64,000 bases of DNA from an uncultured Flavobacteriaceae bacterium (GTDB lineage Bacteria > Bacteroidota > Bacteroidia > Flavobacteriales > Flavobacteriaceae), in assembly GCA_947503105.1 (NCBI GenBank), contig CANNCM010000004.1, forward strand, positions 124,001 through 188,000, given 5' to 3'. Positions 24,491 through 34,852 of this stretch are shown here, one piece after another. Position 1 is the first letter of the stretch. Each line of letters starts with the position of its first letter. The translations under genes and the position numbers were made by a program. The notes under the pieces were generated by a model that was given only the letters and a program-made list of their open reading frames with translations, did no database searches and was not told the origin of the DNA.

Positions 24491-27400
24491 ATGCTAGCAA
24501 AAAAAGCTGAAAGATTAAATTTCTCGTCTATAGTCAATAGAACAGAATATCCAGATTTTCTTGATATTCAGATAAAATCCTTCCAGGATTTTTTCCAGTT
24601 AGAAACAAAATCAGATGAAAGAGCCAATGAAGGTTTGTTTAATACCTTCATGGAAAACTTCCCCATAACAGATACCCGTAACCAGTTTGTTCTAGAATTC
24701 CTAGACTACTTTGTTGATCCTCCACGATATTCTATCGAAGAATGTATCGAAAGAGGCCTTACATACTCTGTTCCACTAAAGGCACGTCTAAAACTCTATT
24801 GTACAGACCCAGAACACGAAGATTTTGAAACTATCGTTCAAGATGTTTACCTAGGCACAATTCCATACATGACCCCAAGCGGAACATTTTGTATCAATGG
24901 TGCAGAGCGTGTAGTCGTATCTCAACTACATAGATCACCTGGGGTATTCTTTGGACAATCGTTTCATGCAAACGGAACAAAATTATACTCAGCACGTGTG
25001 ATCCCTTTTAAAGGATCATGGATCGAATTTGCTACTGACATCAACAGTGTAATGTATGCCTACATCGATCGTAAGAAAAAATTACCTGTTACCACTCTAT
25101 TCAGAGCGATTGGTTTTGAAAGAGACAAAGACATTCTTGAAATTTTTGATCTTGCAGAAGAAGTAAAAGTTTCAAAGGCAGGATTGAAAAAAGTTATTGG
25201 AAGAAAATTAGCGGCGCGTGTACTTAATACTTGGCACGAAGATTTCGTTGATGAAGATACAGGAGAAGTTGTTTCTATTGAAAGAAATGAAATCGTATTG
25301 GATAGAGATACAATTATTGATAAAGACAATTCTTTGGAAATTCTTGAATCTGGAACAAAAACTATTCTACTTCACAAAGAAACGTCTCAACAAGGCGATT
25401 ATGCCATCATCCATAACACCCTTCAAAAAGATCCAACAAACTCTGAAAAAGAAGCAGTAGAACACATCTATCGTCAGTTGCGTAATGCCGAGCCGCCAGA
25501 TGAGGAAACTGCCCGTGGAATTATTGATAAATTATTCTTTAGTGATCAACGCTACAACCTAGGTGAAGTTGGACGTTATAGAATGAACAAAAAATTGAAC
25601 CTAGATATCGGAATGGACAAACAAGTTTTGACCAAAGAAGATATCATCACCATCATTAAATACCTTATTGAGTTGATCAACTCAAAAGCAGAAATTGATG
25701 ATATTGATCACTTATCGAACCGTCGTGTACGAACTGTAGGTGAACAACTTTCCTCTCAATTTGGTGTTGGACTAGCGCGTATGGCGCGTACCATTCGTGA
25801 ACGAATGAATGTTCGTGATAATGAAGTCTTTACACCTATCGATTTGATTAATGCAAAAACATTATCGTCCGTGATCAACTCGTTCTTTGGAACCAATCAG
25901 TTATCGCAGTTTATGGATCAAACCAATCCATTGGCAGAAATAACACACAAAAGACGACTATCGGCGCTAGGACCTGGAGGACTTTCAAGAGAACGTGCTG
26001 GATTTGAAGTTCGAGATGTACACTATACACACTACGGAAGATTATGTCCAATTGAAACGCCTGAAGGACCAAATATTGGATTGATTTCTTCTCTCTCTGT
26101 TTATGCCAAAGTGAATTCCATGGGATTCATTGAAACACCATACAGAAAAGTTGAAAACGCTGTCGTCGATATCAAAGGAGAACCGATTTATTTGAGTGCA
26201 GAAGAGGAAGAAGAAAAGCTCATTGCTCAAGCCAGTATCCCTGTTGACAAAGATGGCAAAATTACTATGGATAAAGTGATTGCACGTCAAGAAGGTGATT
26301 TCCCTGTGATTGATTCTAGTCAAGTGGACTATACAGACGTTGCACCGAATCAAATTTCATCGATTTCGGCCTCACTTATTCCTTTCTTGGAACATGATGA
26401 TGCCAACCGTGCCCTGATGGGATCCAATATGATGCGTCAAGCAGTACCACTATTGCGCCCAGAAGCTCCTATTGTTGGAACAGGTTTGGAACGTCAAGTT
26501 GCATCCGACTCTAGAGTATTAGTCAATGCCGAAGGCGATGGTGTCGTAGAATATGTTGATGCAGATAAAATTGTCATTAAATACAACAGAACTGATGATG
26601 AAAACTTAGTTAGTTTTGATTCAGATACCTATACCTATCCATTAACGAAGTTTAGAAAAACAAATCAAGGGACGTCAGTAAATCTAAAAGCCATTGTTCA
26701 AAAAGGTGATAAAGTCACCAAAGGACAAGTATTGTGTGAAGGATATGCAACTCAAAATGGAGAGTTAGCCCTTGGACGTAACATGAAAGTGGCCTTTATG
26801 CCATGGAAAGGATACAACTTTGAGGATGCGATTGTAATCTCTGAAAAAGTAGTACGTGATGATGTCTTTACATCCATTCATATCGATGAATACTCTTTGG
26901 ATGTACGTGATACAAAATTAGGTAACGAAGAACTCACCAACGATATTCCTAACGTTTCTGAAGAAGCGACAAAAGATTTGGATGAAAATGGAATGATTCG
27001 TATTGGTGCAGAAATTAAGCCGGGCGATATTCTTATCGGAAAAATCACACCCAAAGGAGAATCTGACCCAACACCAGAAGAAAAATTACTTAGAGCTATT
27101 TTTGGCGACAAAGCTGGCGATGTAAAAGACGCTTCATTAAAAGCTTCTCCTTCTTTACATGGCGTTGTTATACAGAAAAAATTATTCTCAAGAGCAGTAA
27201 AAGATAAGCGTAAACGGGCACAAGACAAAGAAGATATTGCTAAGTTGGAAGATGCGTACGATATTAAGTTTGAAGAATTAAAATCTGTTTTAGTTCAAAA
27301 GCTATTCTCTATCGTAGGCGGAAAAACAGCACAAGGTATTTTTAATGATTTGGGTGAAGAGGTTTTTCCAAAAGGAAAAAAGTACACACTCAAAATGCTT

Positions 27401-28303
27401 AATGTTGTTGACGATTATGCTCACCTTGTTGGTGGAAAGTGGACAACAGATACAAATTTGAATAATCTAGTAAAAGAATTAATTCACAACTACAAGATCA
27501 AGGAAAATGACCTTCAAGGATCCCTTCGTCGTGAGAAATTTACAATTTCTGTTGGAGACGAACTGCCAGCTGGAATCATTAAGTTGGCCAAAGTTTACAT
27601 TGCCAAAAAACGTAAACTTAAAGTGGGTGATAAAATGGCTGGGCGTCACGGAAACAAAGGTATTGTTGCCAGAATTGTACGTCAAGAAGATATGCCATTT
27701 TTGGAAGATGGAACACCAGTAGATATTGTATTGAATCCGCTTGGGGTACCATCACGAATGAATATTGGTCAGATTTATGAGACCGTTCTAGGATGGGCAG
27801 GAAAAAATCTAGGTCGAACGTTTGCAACACCAATTTTTGATGGTGCAACACTAGATCAAATTAACGAACTCACAGATGAGGCAGGGATTCCACAATTTGG
27901 ACATACCTACTTGTATGATGGAGGAACAGGCGATCGCTTCGATCAACCGGCAACGGTTGGTGTAATCTACATGCTTAAACTTGGGCATATGGTAGATGAT
28001 AAGATGCACGCTCGTTCTATTGGACCTTACTCCTTAATAACACAACAACCTCTTGGTGGTAAAGCACAATTTGGTGGTCAGCGTTTTGGAGAAATGGAAG
28101 TATGGGCATTAGAAGCATACGGTGCTTCTAGTACCCTAAGAGAAATCCTTACTGTAAAATCTGATGATGTTGTTGGTAGAGCCAAAACTTACGAAGCTAT
28201 CGTAAAAGGCGAACCAATGCCAGAACCAGGTTTACCAGAATCATTCAACGTACTTATGCACGAATTGAAAGGATTAGGATTAGACATCAGATTAGAGGAA
28301 TAA
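24491..28303 (+). CDS. rpoB: DNA-directed RNA polymerase subunit beta
   Basis: A 1270-residue protein, normal for Bacteroidota. It starts [14 protein letters not shown] and carries the rifampicin-pocket region ([33 protein letters not shown]), the switch segment [13 protein letters not shown] and the C-terminal clamp. It is the core subunit that forms one pincer and part of the active site. It precedes rpoC by 24 nt. Confidence 0.99.
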   Translation: MLAKKAERLNFSSIVNRTEYPDFLDIQIKSFQDFFQLETKSDERANEGLFNTFMENFPITDTRNQFVLEFLDYFVDPPRYSIEECIERGLTYSVPLKARLKLYCTDPEHEDFETIVQDVYLGTIPYMTPSGTFCINGAERVVVSQLHRSPGVFFGQSFHANGTKLYSARVIPFKGSWIEFATDINSVMYAYIDRKKKLPVTTLFRAIGFERDKDILEIFDLAEEVKVSKAGLKKVIGRKLAARVLNTWHEDFVDEDTGEVVSIERNEIVLDRDTIIDKDNSLEILESGTKTILLHKETSQQGDYAIIHNTLQKDPTNSEKEAVEHIYRQLRNAEPPDEETARGIIDKLFFSDQRYNLGEVGRYRMNKKLNLDIGMDKQVLTKEDIITIIKYLIELINSKAEIDDIDHLSNRRVRTVGEQLSSQFGVGLARMARTIRERMNVRDNEVFTPIDLINAKTLSSVINSFFGTNQLSQFMDQTNPLAEITHKRRLSALGPGGLSRERAGFEVRDVHYTHYGRLCPIETPEGPNIGLISSLSVYAKVNSMGFIETPYRKVENAVVDIKGEPIYLSAEEEEEKLIAQASIPVDKDGKITMDKVIARQEGDFPVIDSSQVDYTDVAPNQISSISASLIPFLEHDDANRALMGSNMMRQAVPLLRPEAPIVGTGLERQVASDSRVLVNAEGDGVVEYVDADKIVIKYNRTDDENLVSFDSDTYTYPLTKFRKTNQGTSVNLKAIVQKGDKVTKGQVLCEGYATQNGELALGRNMKVAFMPWKGYNFEDAIVISEKVVRDDVFTSIHIDEYSLDVRDTKLGNEELTNDIPNVSEEATKDLDENGMIRIGAEIKPGDILIGKITPKGESDPTPEEKLLRAIFGDKAGDVKDASLKASPSLHGVVIQKKLFSRAVKDKRKRAQDKEDIAKLEDAYDIKFEELKSVLVQKLFSIVGGKTAQGIFNDLGEEVFPKGKKYTLKMLNVVDDYAHLVGGKWTTDTNLNNLVKELIHNYKIKENDLQGSLRREKFTISVGDELPAGIIKLAKVYIAKKRKLKVGDKMAGRHGNKGIVARIVRQEDMPFLEDGTPVDIVLNPLGVPSRMNIGQIYETVLGWAGKNLGRTFATPIFDGATLDQINELTDEAGIPQFGHTYLYDGGTGDRFDQPATVGVIYMLKLGHMVDDKMHARSIGPYSLITQQPLGGKAQFGGQRFGEMEVWALEAYGASSTLREILTVKSDDVVGRAKTYEAIVKGEPMPEPGLPESFNVLMHELKGLGLDIRLEE

Positions 28304-28327
28304 AAACATTATCATATACCATAAAAA

Positions 28328-31300
28328 ATGGCAAGAAAACAAGATAATACAGCACAAAAAAAGTTTAATAAAATTTCTATAGGTTTAGCTTCTCCAGAGT
28401 CTATTTTAGCAGATTCTAGAGGTGAAGTTCTTAAACCAGAAACAATCAACTATAGAACTCACAAACCAGAGCGAGATGGGTTGTTTTGTGAGCGTATTTT
28501 TGGCCCTGTAAAGGATTATGAATGTGCTTGTGGGAAATATAAGCGTATTCGCTACAAAGGCATTATTTGTGACCGATGTGGCGTAGAGGTAACAGAAAAA
28601 AAAGTACGTCGTGAGCGTGTCGGCCACATCAATTTGGTGGTGCCAGTAGCACATATTTGGTACTTCCGTTCTTTACCAAACAAAATAGGATATCTTCTTG
28701 GATTACCATCCAAGAAATTAGATATGATTATTTATTACGAACGTTATGTGGTGATTCAGCCAGGTAATGCGGTAAATGAAGAAGGTGAGCCTGTACAAAA
28801 AATGGATTTCCTAACCGAGGAAGAATATTTAAACATTGCAGAAGCACTGCCGCAAGAAAATCAGTATTTAGAAGATTCCGATCCAAATAAGTTCATCGCA
28901 AAGATGGGGGCAGAATGTTTGATTGAACTCTTGTCGCGCATCAACTTAGAAGAATTATCTTTTGAATTGCGTCATAAAGCCAATACAGAAACTTCAAAAC
29001 AACGTAAAACGGAGGCATTAAAGCGTCTTCAAGTTGTTGAAGCGTTAAAAGACGGAAACCAAAATCGTGAGAATAAACCAGAATGGATGATTATGAAAGC
29101 CATCCCTGTTATTCCACCAGAATTACGTCCATTGGTACCTCTAGATGGAGGTCGTTTTGCGACTTCAGATTTAAATGATTTATACCGTCGTGTCATCATT
29201 AGAAACAACCGTTTGAAGCGTTTGGTAGAAATCAAAGCTCCGGAAGTGATCCTAAGAAATGAAAAACGTATGCTTCAAGAATCTGTAGATTCACTTTTCG
29301 ATAATACACGAAAATCATCTGCAGTAAAAACGGACTCTAATAGACCTCTAAAATCACTTTCAGATTCATTGAAAGGAAAGCAAGGGCGTTTCCGTCAAAA
29401 CTTACTAGGAAAACGTGTCGATTATTCTGCACGATCTGTTATTGTTGTTGGACCAGAATTGAAATTATTTGAATGCGGATTGCCAAAAAATATGGCAGCT
29501 GAATTATACAAACCATTCATTATCAGAAAGCTGATTGAAAGAGGAATTGTAAAAACAGTTAAATCTGCAAAGAAAATTATAGACAAAAAAGAGCCAGTGG
29601 TTTGGGATATCTTGGAAAACGTCTTGAAAGGACATCCAGTACTGCTCAATCGTGCTCCAACCTTACACCGCTTAGGGATTCAAGCATTCCAACCTAAATT
29701 GATTGAAGGAAAAGCAATTCAATTACACCCATTGGTGTGTACTGCTTTTAACGCCGATTTTGATGGAGATCAAATGGCTGTTCATTTGCCACTTGGACCA
29801 GAAGCAATTTTGGAAGCTCAACTTTTGATGCTTGCATCGCACAATATTTTAAATCCAGCCAACGGATCTCCGGTTACAGTTCCTTCACAGGATATGGTTC
29901 TTGGATTATATTACATGACCAAGCTGCGTAAGTCAACAAAAGATGTAAAAATTATTGGAGAAGGATTAACGTTCTATTCGCCAGAAGAAGTCATCATCGC
30001 ATACAACGAAAAGCGCGTCGATTTGAACGCGCAAATTCGAGTGCGTACACAAGATTTTAATGCCGATGGCGAACTTACAACTCAAATTATTGAAACCACT
30101 GTAGGGCGTGTGCTTTTTAATGAAAAAGTTCCTGCTGCTGCCGGATACATCAATGAAGTATTGACAAAAAAATCGCTTCGTGATATTATCCACGGTATTT
30201 TGAAAGCTACTTCTGTCCCAGAAACAGCAGCTTTCTTAGATGAAATCAAATCATTGGGATACAACTTTGCCTTCAAAGGTGGATTGTCTTTCAGTCTAGG
30301 TGATATCATTATCCCACAAGAAAAGCATGCAATGATCGCTTCAGCTAATAAACAAGTTGATGGTATTATGGCTAACTACAACATGGGATTAATTACCAAT
30401 AATGAGCGTTATAATCAAGTTATTGACATCTGGACATCTACCAATGCAGAACTCACAGAGCTTTCTATGAAACGTATCCGTGAAGATCAGCAAGGATTCA
30501 ACTCGGTGTATATGATGCTTGATTCTGGAGCACGTGGATCTAAAGAGCAAATTCGACAGTTGACAGGAATGCGTGGACTGATGGCAAAGCCTAAAAAATC
30601 TAACGCAGGTGGAGGAGAAATTATTGAAAATCCAATTCTTTCTAACTTTAAAGAAGGACTTTCAATTTTGGAATACTTTATCTCTACTCACGGGGCACGT
30701 AAAGGTCTTGCCGATACCGCACTTAAAACCGCTGATGCGGGGTATCTAACACGTCGTTTGGTTGATGTTTCACAAGATGTGATTGTCAATTCCGATGACT
30801 GTAGCACCTTGCGGGGTATCACTGTAGAACCATTGAAGAAGAATGAAGAAGTTGTAGAAAAACTTGAAGAACGTATTGTTGGCCGAACATCTTTAAACGA
30901 TGTTTACGACCCACTAACAGAAGAACTTCTTGTTGGTGCTGGAGATCACATCAACGAAGTTATCGCCAAGAAAATAGAGGATTCGCCAATTGATTCTATC
31001 GAAGTTCGTTCGGCGCTAACTTGTGAGGCAAAATCAGGAATTTGTGCAAAATGCTACGGCAGAAACCTTGCAACTGGTAAAATGGTTCAAAAGGGAGAAG
31101 CTGTTGGTGTAGTTGCCGCTCAGTCTATTGGAGAACCAGGAACACAGTTGACCCTGCGTACATTCCACGTTGGAGGTATTGCTGGTAACATTTCTGAAGA
31201 AAATAATCTTGCTGTAAAATTTGACGGTGTTGCAGAAATTGAAGATTTAAAAACAGTAAAGGGTAAAGATAACGAAGGTAATGACATTGATATCGTCATT

Positions 31301-32635
31301 TCTAGAACTTCTGAAATTAAACTGGTAGATAAGAAAACAGGTATTGTACTGAGTACCAACAACATACCATATGGTTCTACTATTTTTGTGAAAAACGGTC
31401 AAAACCTGAAAAAAGGAACTGTTGTTTGCCAGTGGGATCCTTACAACGGTGTGATTATTTCTGAATTCTCAGGAAAAGTACGCTTTGAAAATATTGAGCA
31501 AGGGGTAACATATCAAGTTGAAATTGATGAGCAAACTGGATTCCAGGAAAAAGTAATTTCTGAATCTAGAAACAAAAAACTTATTCCTACGCTTCATATT
31601 GAAGACGGTAAAGGCAGTGTGATTCGTTCATATAACCTACCAGTTGGAGCGCACTTGATGGTTGAAGATAACGAGAAAATTAACATTGGAAAAATTTTAG
31701 TTAAAATACCACGCAAGTCATCCAAAGCAGGAGATATTACAGGAGGTCTTCCACGTGTTACCGAGCTATTTGAAGCCCGTAATCCTTCAAATCCAGCAGT
31801 AGTGAGTGAAATTGATGGTGTTGTTTCTTTTGGAAAAATCAAAAGAGGTAACCGAGAAATTATCGTTGAATCTAAAATTGGAGATATCAAGAAATATTTG
31901 GTAAAACTTTCAAATCAGATTTTGGTACAAGAAAACGACTTTGTCAAAGCGGGTATGCCACTTTCTGATGGATCTGTAACACCAAACGATATTCTGAATA
32001 TCAAAGGCCCATCTGCAGTACAACAATACCTTGTGAATGAAGTTCAAGAGGTGTACCGTCTGCAAGGGGTAAAAATTAATGATAAACATTTCGAAGTTGT
32101 TGTTCGTCAAATGATGCGAAAAGTGAGAATTGAGGATTCTGGTGATACTATTTTCCTAGAAAATCAATTGGTACACAAATCAGATTTCATTGATGAAAAT
32201 GATGATATTTTTGGAAAGAAAGTCATAGAAGATGCTGGCGATTCTGCAACCTTAAAAGCGGGGCAAATTGTAACAGCTCGAGAACTTCGAGACGAAAACT
32301 CAATTTTGAAACGAGAAGACAAAGCCCTTGTTAGTGCTCGCGATGCACGCCCAGCGACAGCAACGCCAATTTTGCAAGGGATCACTCGTGCTTCACTTCA
32401 AACCAAGTCATTTATCTCAGCAGCATCGTTCCAAGAAACAACAAAAGTACTGAACGAAGCCGCAGTGAGCGGAAAAGTAGATTCATTAGATGGACTCAAA
32501 GAAAATGTCATTGTTGGACACCGTATTCCGGCAGGTACAGGACTTAGAGCTTACGACAATATGATTGTTGGTTCTAGTGAAGAACTTGAAACTTTGATGA
32601 AAGCTAAAGAAGAAAAACAAGAGTTTAATATCTAA
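28328..32635 (+). CDS. rpoC: DNA-directed RNA polymerase subunit beta'
   Basis: A 1435-residue protein with the N-terminal zinc site ([20 protein letters not shown]), the catalytic Mg motif NADFDGDQM beginning at N475, the bridge/trigger region around GGLAD-type [11 protein letters not shown], a second zinc site ([14 protein letters not shown]) and the trigger-loop [19 protein letters not shown]. It completes the active centre. It is followed 3 nt later by a DUF3467 gene. Confidence 0.99.
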   Translation: MARKQDNTAQKKFNKISIGLASPESILADSRGEVLKPETINYRTHKPERDGLFCERIFGPVKDYECACGKYKRIRYKGIICDRCGVEVTEKKVRRERVGHINLVVPVAHIWYFRSLPNKIGYLLGLPSKKLDMIIYYERYVVIQPGNAVNEEGEPVQKMDFLTEEEYLNIAEALPQENQYLEDSDPNKFIAKMGAECLIELLSRINLEELSFELRHKANTETSKQRKTEALKRLQVVEALKDGNQNRENKPEWMIMKAIPVIPPELRPLVPLDGGRFATSDLNDLYRRVIIRNNRLKRLVEIKAPEVILRNEKRMLQESVDSLFDNTRKSSAVKTDSNRPLKSLSDSLKGKQGRFRQNLLGKRVDYSARSVIVVGPELKLFECGLPKNMAAELYKPFIIRKLIERGIVKTVKSAKKIIDKKEPVVWDILENVLKGHPVLLNRAPTLHRLGIQAFQPKLIEGKAIQLHPLVCTAFNADFDGDQMAVHLPLGPEAILEAQLLMLASHNILNPANGSPVTVPSQDMVLGLYYMTKLRKSTKDVKIIGEGLTFYSPEEVIIAYNEKRVDLNAQIRVRTQDFNADGELTTQIIETTVGRVLFNEKVPAAAGYINEVLTKKSLRDIIHGILKATSVPETAAFLDEIKSLGYNFAFKGGLSFSLGDIIIPQEKHAMIASANKQVDGIMANYNMGLITNNERYNQVIDIWTSTNAELTELSMKRIREDQQGFNSVYMMLDSGARGSKEQIRQLTGMRGLMAKPKKSNAGGGEIIENPILSNFKEGLSILEYFISTHGARKGLADTALKTADAGYLTRRLVDVSQDVIVNSDDCSTLRGITVEPLKKNEEVVEKLEERIVGRTSLNDVYDPLTEELLVGAGDHINEVIAKKIEDSPIDSIEVRSALTCEAKSGICAKCYGRNLATGKMVQKGEAVGVVAAQSIGEPGTQLTLRTFHVGGIAGNISEENNLAVKFDGVAEIEDLKTVKGKDNEGNDIDIVISRTSEIKLVDKKTGIVLSTNNIPYGSTIFVKNGQNLKKGTVVCQWDPYNGVIISEFSGKVRFENIEQGVTYQVEIDEQTGFQEKVISESRNKKLIPTLHIEDGKGSVIRSYNLPVGAHLMVEDNEKINIGKILVKIPRKSSKAGDITGGLPRVTELFEARNPSNPAVVSEIDGVVSFGKIKRGNREIIVESKIGDIKKYLVKLSNQILVQENDFVKAGMPLSDGSVTPNDILNIKGPSAVQQYLVNEVQEVYRLQGVKINDKHFEVVVRQMMRKVRIEDSGDTIFLENQLVHKSDFIDENDDIFGKKVIEDAGDSATLKAGQIVTARELRDENSILKREDKALVSARDARPATATPILQGITRASLQTKSFISAASFQETTKVLNEAAVSGKVDSLDGLKENVIVGHRIPAGTGLRAYDNMIVGSSEELETLMKAKEEKQEFNI

Positions 32636-32638
32636 GAC

Positions 32639-32953
32639 ATGAGCGATTCAGAAAATAAACAAAAAGGTCAAATAAATATTGAGTTAGACGCTTCTGTTGC
32701 CGAAGGCACCTATTCCAACTTAGCAATTATTAATCATTCTGTTTCTGAATTTGTGGTTGACTTTGTCAATATTATGCCAGGAATTCCAAAAAGCAAAGTG
32801 AAATCAAGAATTATCTTGACTCCACAGCATGCGAAAAGACTCTCCAAAGCATTACAAGACAATGTCAAACGCTTTGAACAAGCTCATGGTGAAATCAAAG
32901 ACTACGAACAGCCGCCAGTGCCTCTTAATTTTGGCCCTACTGGTCAGGCATAA
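32639..32953 (+). CDS. DUF3467 family protein
   Basis: A 104-residue soluble protein with the DUF3467 core INIELDASVAEGTYSNLAII and SEFVVDFVNIMPG, then a helix KRLSKALQDNVKRFEQAHG. It starts 3 nt after rpoC and ends the operon, an association typical of this phylum that suggests a link to RNA polymerase or its assembly. Function unproven. Confidence 0.85.
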   Translation: MSDSENKQKGQINIELDASVAEGTYSNLAIINHSVSEFVVDFVNIMPGIPKSKVKSRIILTPQHAKRLSKALQDNVKRFEQAHGEIKDYEQPPVPLNFGPTGQA

Positions 32954-32957
32954 CATA

Positions 32958-32987
32958 AAAAAATCCCACAAAACTGTGGGATTTTTT
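32958..32987 (+). terminator. Intrinsic terminator of the rpoBC operon
   Basis: Perfect 13-bp stem with core ATCCCACA/TGTGGGAT, loop AAAC, flanked by A and T runs, so it may work in both directions. Confidence 0.88.
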
Positions 32988-33105
32988 ATTTTCATTGGTT
33001 TTAGGTCATTTTCGTTCCATTTTAAAATGTCATAATAAACTTTAAATATTTATAAGTTTTTTACGGAATTAGTCACATCATTATCCATAAAAAACACCAT
33101 TTTAT

Positions 33106-33843
33106 CTATTCCAAAAAGAATACAATTGTACTGACTACTCTTGCTTTTTGGATATGGGGTTTGTAGGATTCTGTTGCTCCATACGAATACCGTCCTGCAA
33201 TAGAAATTTGTCCTTGAGATGCTGTTTTAATCTTACCTAGCTTGGCTTGAGAATCATTTGCAAATTGATCACCAGCTATACGGGCATTCTTTGTACTTTC
33301 CGCAATGAGCTGCGGTTTTATGGTATTCAATTTTGGAAATTTATAATGGGTGCTAATATCTGCGGTTAATCCCGATTGTACTAAATCTAATTTTAGCTTA
33401 GCAGATTTTTTTTCTGCATTTTCAACGTCTTTTATCAAGATTCCTATAGTTTGACCATAGGAATATCTATCAGCTTTAACCTTTATTTTTCTCCCATTCT
33501 GCCACTCTTCTGTGTGGTAGCTTTCTCTGTCTGTAACGGTTGGATCTTTCAGGATGATTTCAGTGTTTTGATAGCCGTTTTTTTTCAAATAACTTAATAT
33601 TCCACGCTTTTTGTGCTCTGTTTTTTGAATGACATTTTTTAAAACATCTCCAGAGTTTGAAAAGCTTAAGTTGGTTTGAGCCGATTCTGCAGTCATATAC
33701 ATTTCTGCCAACCCTTTTACCTTCACAACACGGTCTTTGTCACTAAATGTTTTGAGGCCTTTAAAGATAAAAAAACCTAAAAGCGCAAGCCCTAAAATGA
33801 GAGAAACGCCAAAAAATCTTGGCCTTGAGTTGTAGTTCATCAT
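33106..33843 (-). CDS. SIMPL domain (DUF541) membrane-anchored protein
   Basis: A 245-residue protein with one N-terminal membrane helix (GVSLILGLALLGFFIFKG) and a SIMPL domain: VVKVKGLAEMYMTAESAQ, a central helical part and SQGQISIAGRYSYGA. I chose ATG 33843 because a TATCTTTG box lies 25 nt upstream and longer starts would precede it. SIMPL relatives include outer-membrane and stress proteins of unclear role. It is convergent with the rpoBC operon. Confidence 0.82.
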   Translation of the reverse strand: MMNYNSRPRFFGVSLILGLALLGFFIFKGLKTFSDKDRVVKVKGLAEMYMTAESAQTNLSFSNSGDVLKNVIQKTEHKKRGILSYLKKNGYQNTEIILKDPTVTDRESYHTEEWQNGRKIKVKADRYSYGQTIGILIKDVENAEKKSAKLKLDLVQSGLTADISTHYKFPKLNTIKPQLIAESTKNARIAGDQFANDSQAKLGKIKTASQGQISIAGRYSYGATESYKPHIQKARVVSTIVFFLE

Positions 33844-33867
33844 ATTATAAATTTGGGTTAATAGCAT

Positions 33868-33875
33868 CAAAGATA
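33868..33875 (-). promoter_or_regulatory. -7 box TATCTTTG of the SIMPL gene
   Basis: Perfect TAnnTTTG on the minus strand; predicted leader about 20 nt. No TTG at the ideal distance. Confidence 0.5.
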
Positions 33876-34012
33876 TAAAAACAGACCTAATCATTTGGTT
33901 TTTACAATGGCATAAATATGCTCCTTTGTGTTTAAATACTCAGTTTCAATGGCTTATAAATCTGAAAAACAAATAAAGAAATAGATTTTTTTGGAAAAAA
34001 AATCAAATTTTT

Positions 34013-34042
34013 TTGTGTGTGCTGTTTTTTTTAATAAGTTTG
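34013..34042 (+). promoter_or_regulatory. Promoter (TTG - 19 nt - TAAGTTTG) of the secreted-protein pair
   Basis: TTTTTTG ending at 34015 and a perfect -7 box at 34035-34042 with consensus spacing. It probably drives the genes at 34067 and 34853. Confidence 0.7.
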
Positions 34043-34066
34043 TGACAAATAATACCCCAAATTATT

Positions 34067-34792
34067 ATGAAACCTACAAACCTACAGTACACCCTATCCC
34101 TTTTATTCTTATTTTTCTTCCTTACACTGTCTGCTCAAGAAATCAGAGTCATAGACAATAAAGGCACAATTAAAAACGTACGAAACAATACGGTCACAAC
34201 CTCAAATACACAACCTAGCAATCCTTTAGAAGATGATATTTGGTTTGACACTTCATTATCAAACACCAAACTTGCTAAAGTTTGGGATGGAAATCAATGG
34301 CTAAAAATTGGATCGTATTCTGAAGAAAAAACATTTACTTTATCTGCAGAATACGATGGAGGTATCCTCTCTACAGAAGGTGCTTCTTCAAACAATAAAG
34401 GATGTATGTCTGCAGAGTTCATAACTAGTGACAATACGAATGTATATAAGTGGCTAAGCTCTGAAGCTTCAGCCCAGGAATATGCTATTCGTGTAAAAAT
34501 TCAAATACCAAGCGATTTTGATAAGTTTGCTGCTAATGCCATACAATTATACTATAAAGTAGATGCTGGAGGAGGTGCTAATGTAGATATTAGTGTATTC
34601 GATAAGAATGGAACCGTTTTAGGAACGGCAATTACAGGGCAAAGTAGTACTAGTCTTATAACCATAGACTACAACATCACTAACACTTCAGTTGCTGCAA
34701 ATGACCATATTATAGTCCTAATAAATATGAGCAGTGATGGTAACAAAGCAGCCTACGTAGGAGACATTAAGCTTAATTATAAAGCGATTTAG
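34067..34792 (+). CDS. Hypothetical secreted protein
   Basis: A 241-residue protein with a signal peptide (LSLLFLFFFLTLSAQ). After it comes the stretch NPLEDDIWFDTSLSNTKLAK with WDGNQWLKIG, then a beta-rich domain (about 85-241) that looks like a carbohydrate-binding or jelly-roll fold. I do not recognise a family. Its strong promoter and the next gene, another exported protein 60 nt downstream, suggest joint secretion. Function unknown. Confidence 0.7.
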   Translation: MKPTNLQYTLSLLFLFFFLTLSAQEIRVIDNKGTIKNVRNNTVTTSNTQPSNPLEDDIWFDTSLSNTKLAKVWDGNQWLKIGSYSEEKTFTLSAEYDGGILSTEGASSNNKGCMSAEFITSDNTNVYKWLSSEASAQEYAIRVKIQIPSDFDKFAANAIQLYYKVDAGGGANVDISVFDKNGTVLGTAITGQSSTSLITIDYNITNTSVAANDHIIVLINMSSDGNKAAYVGDIKLNYKAI

Positions 34793-34852
34793 ATACTATT
34801 TTTTATCATCAGTTTTTAGAACTTACATAAAAAAATAGACAAAAAACTTAAA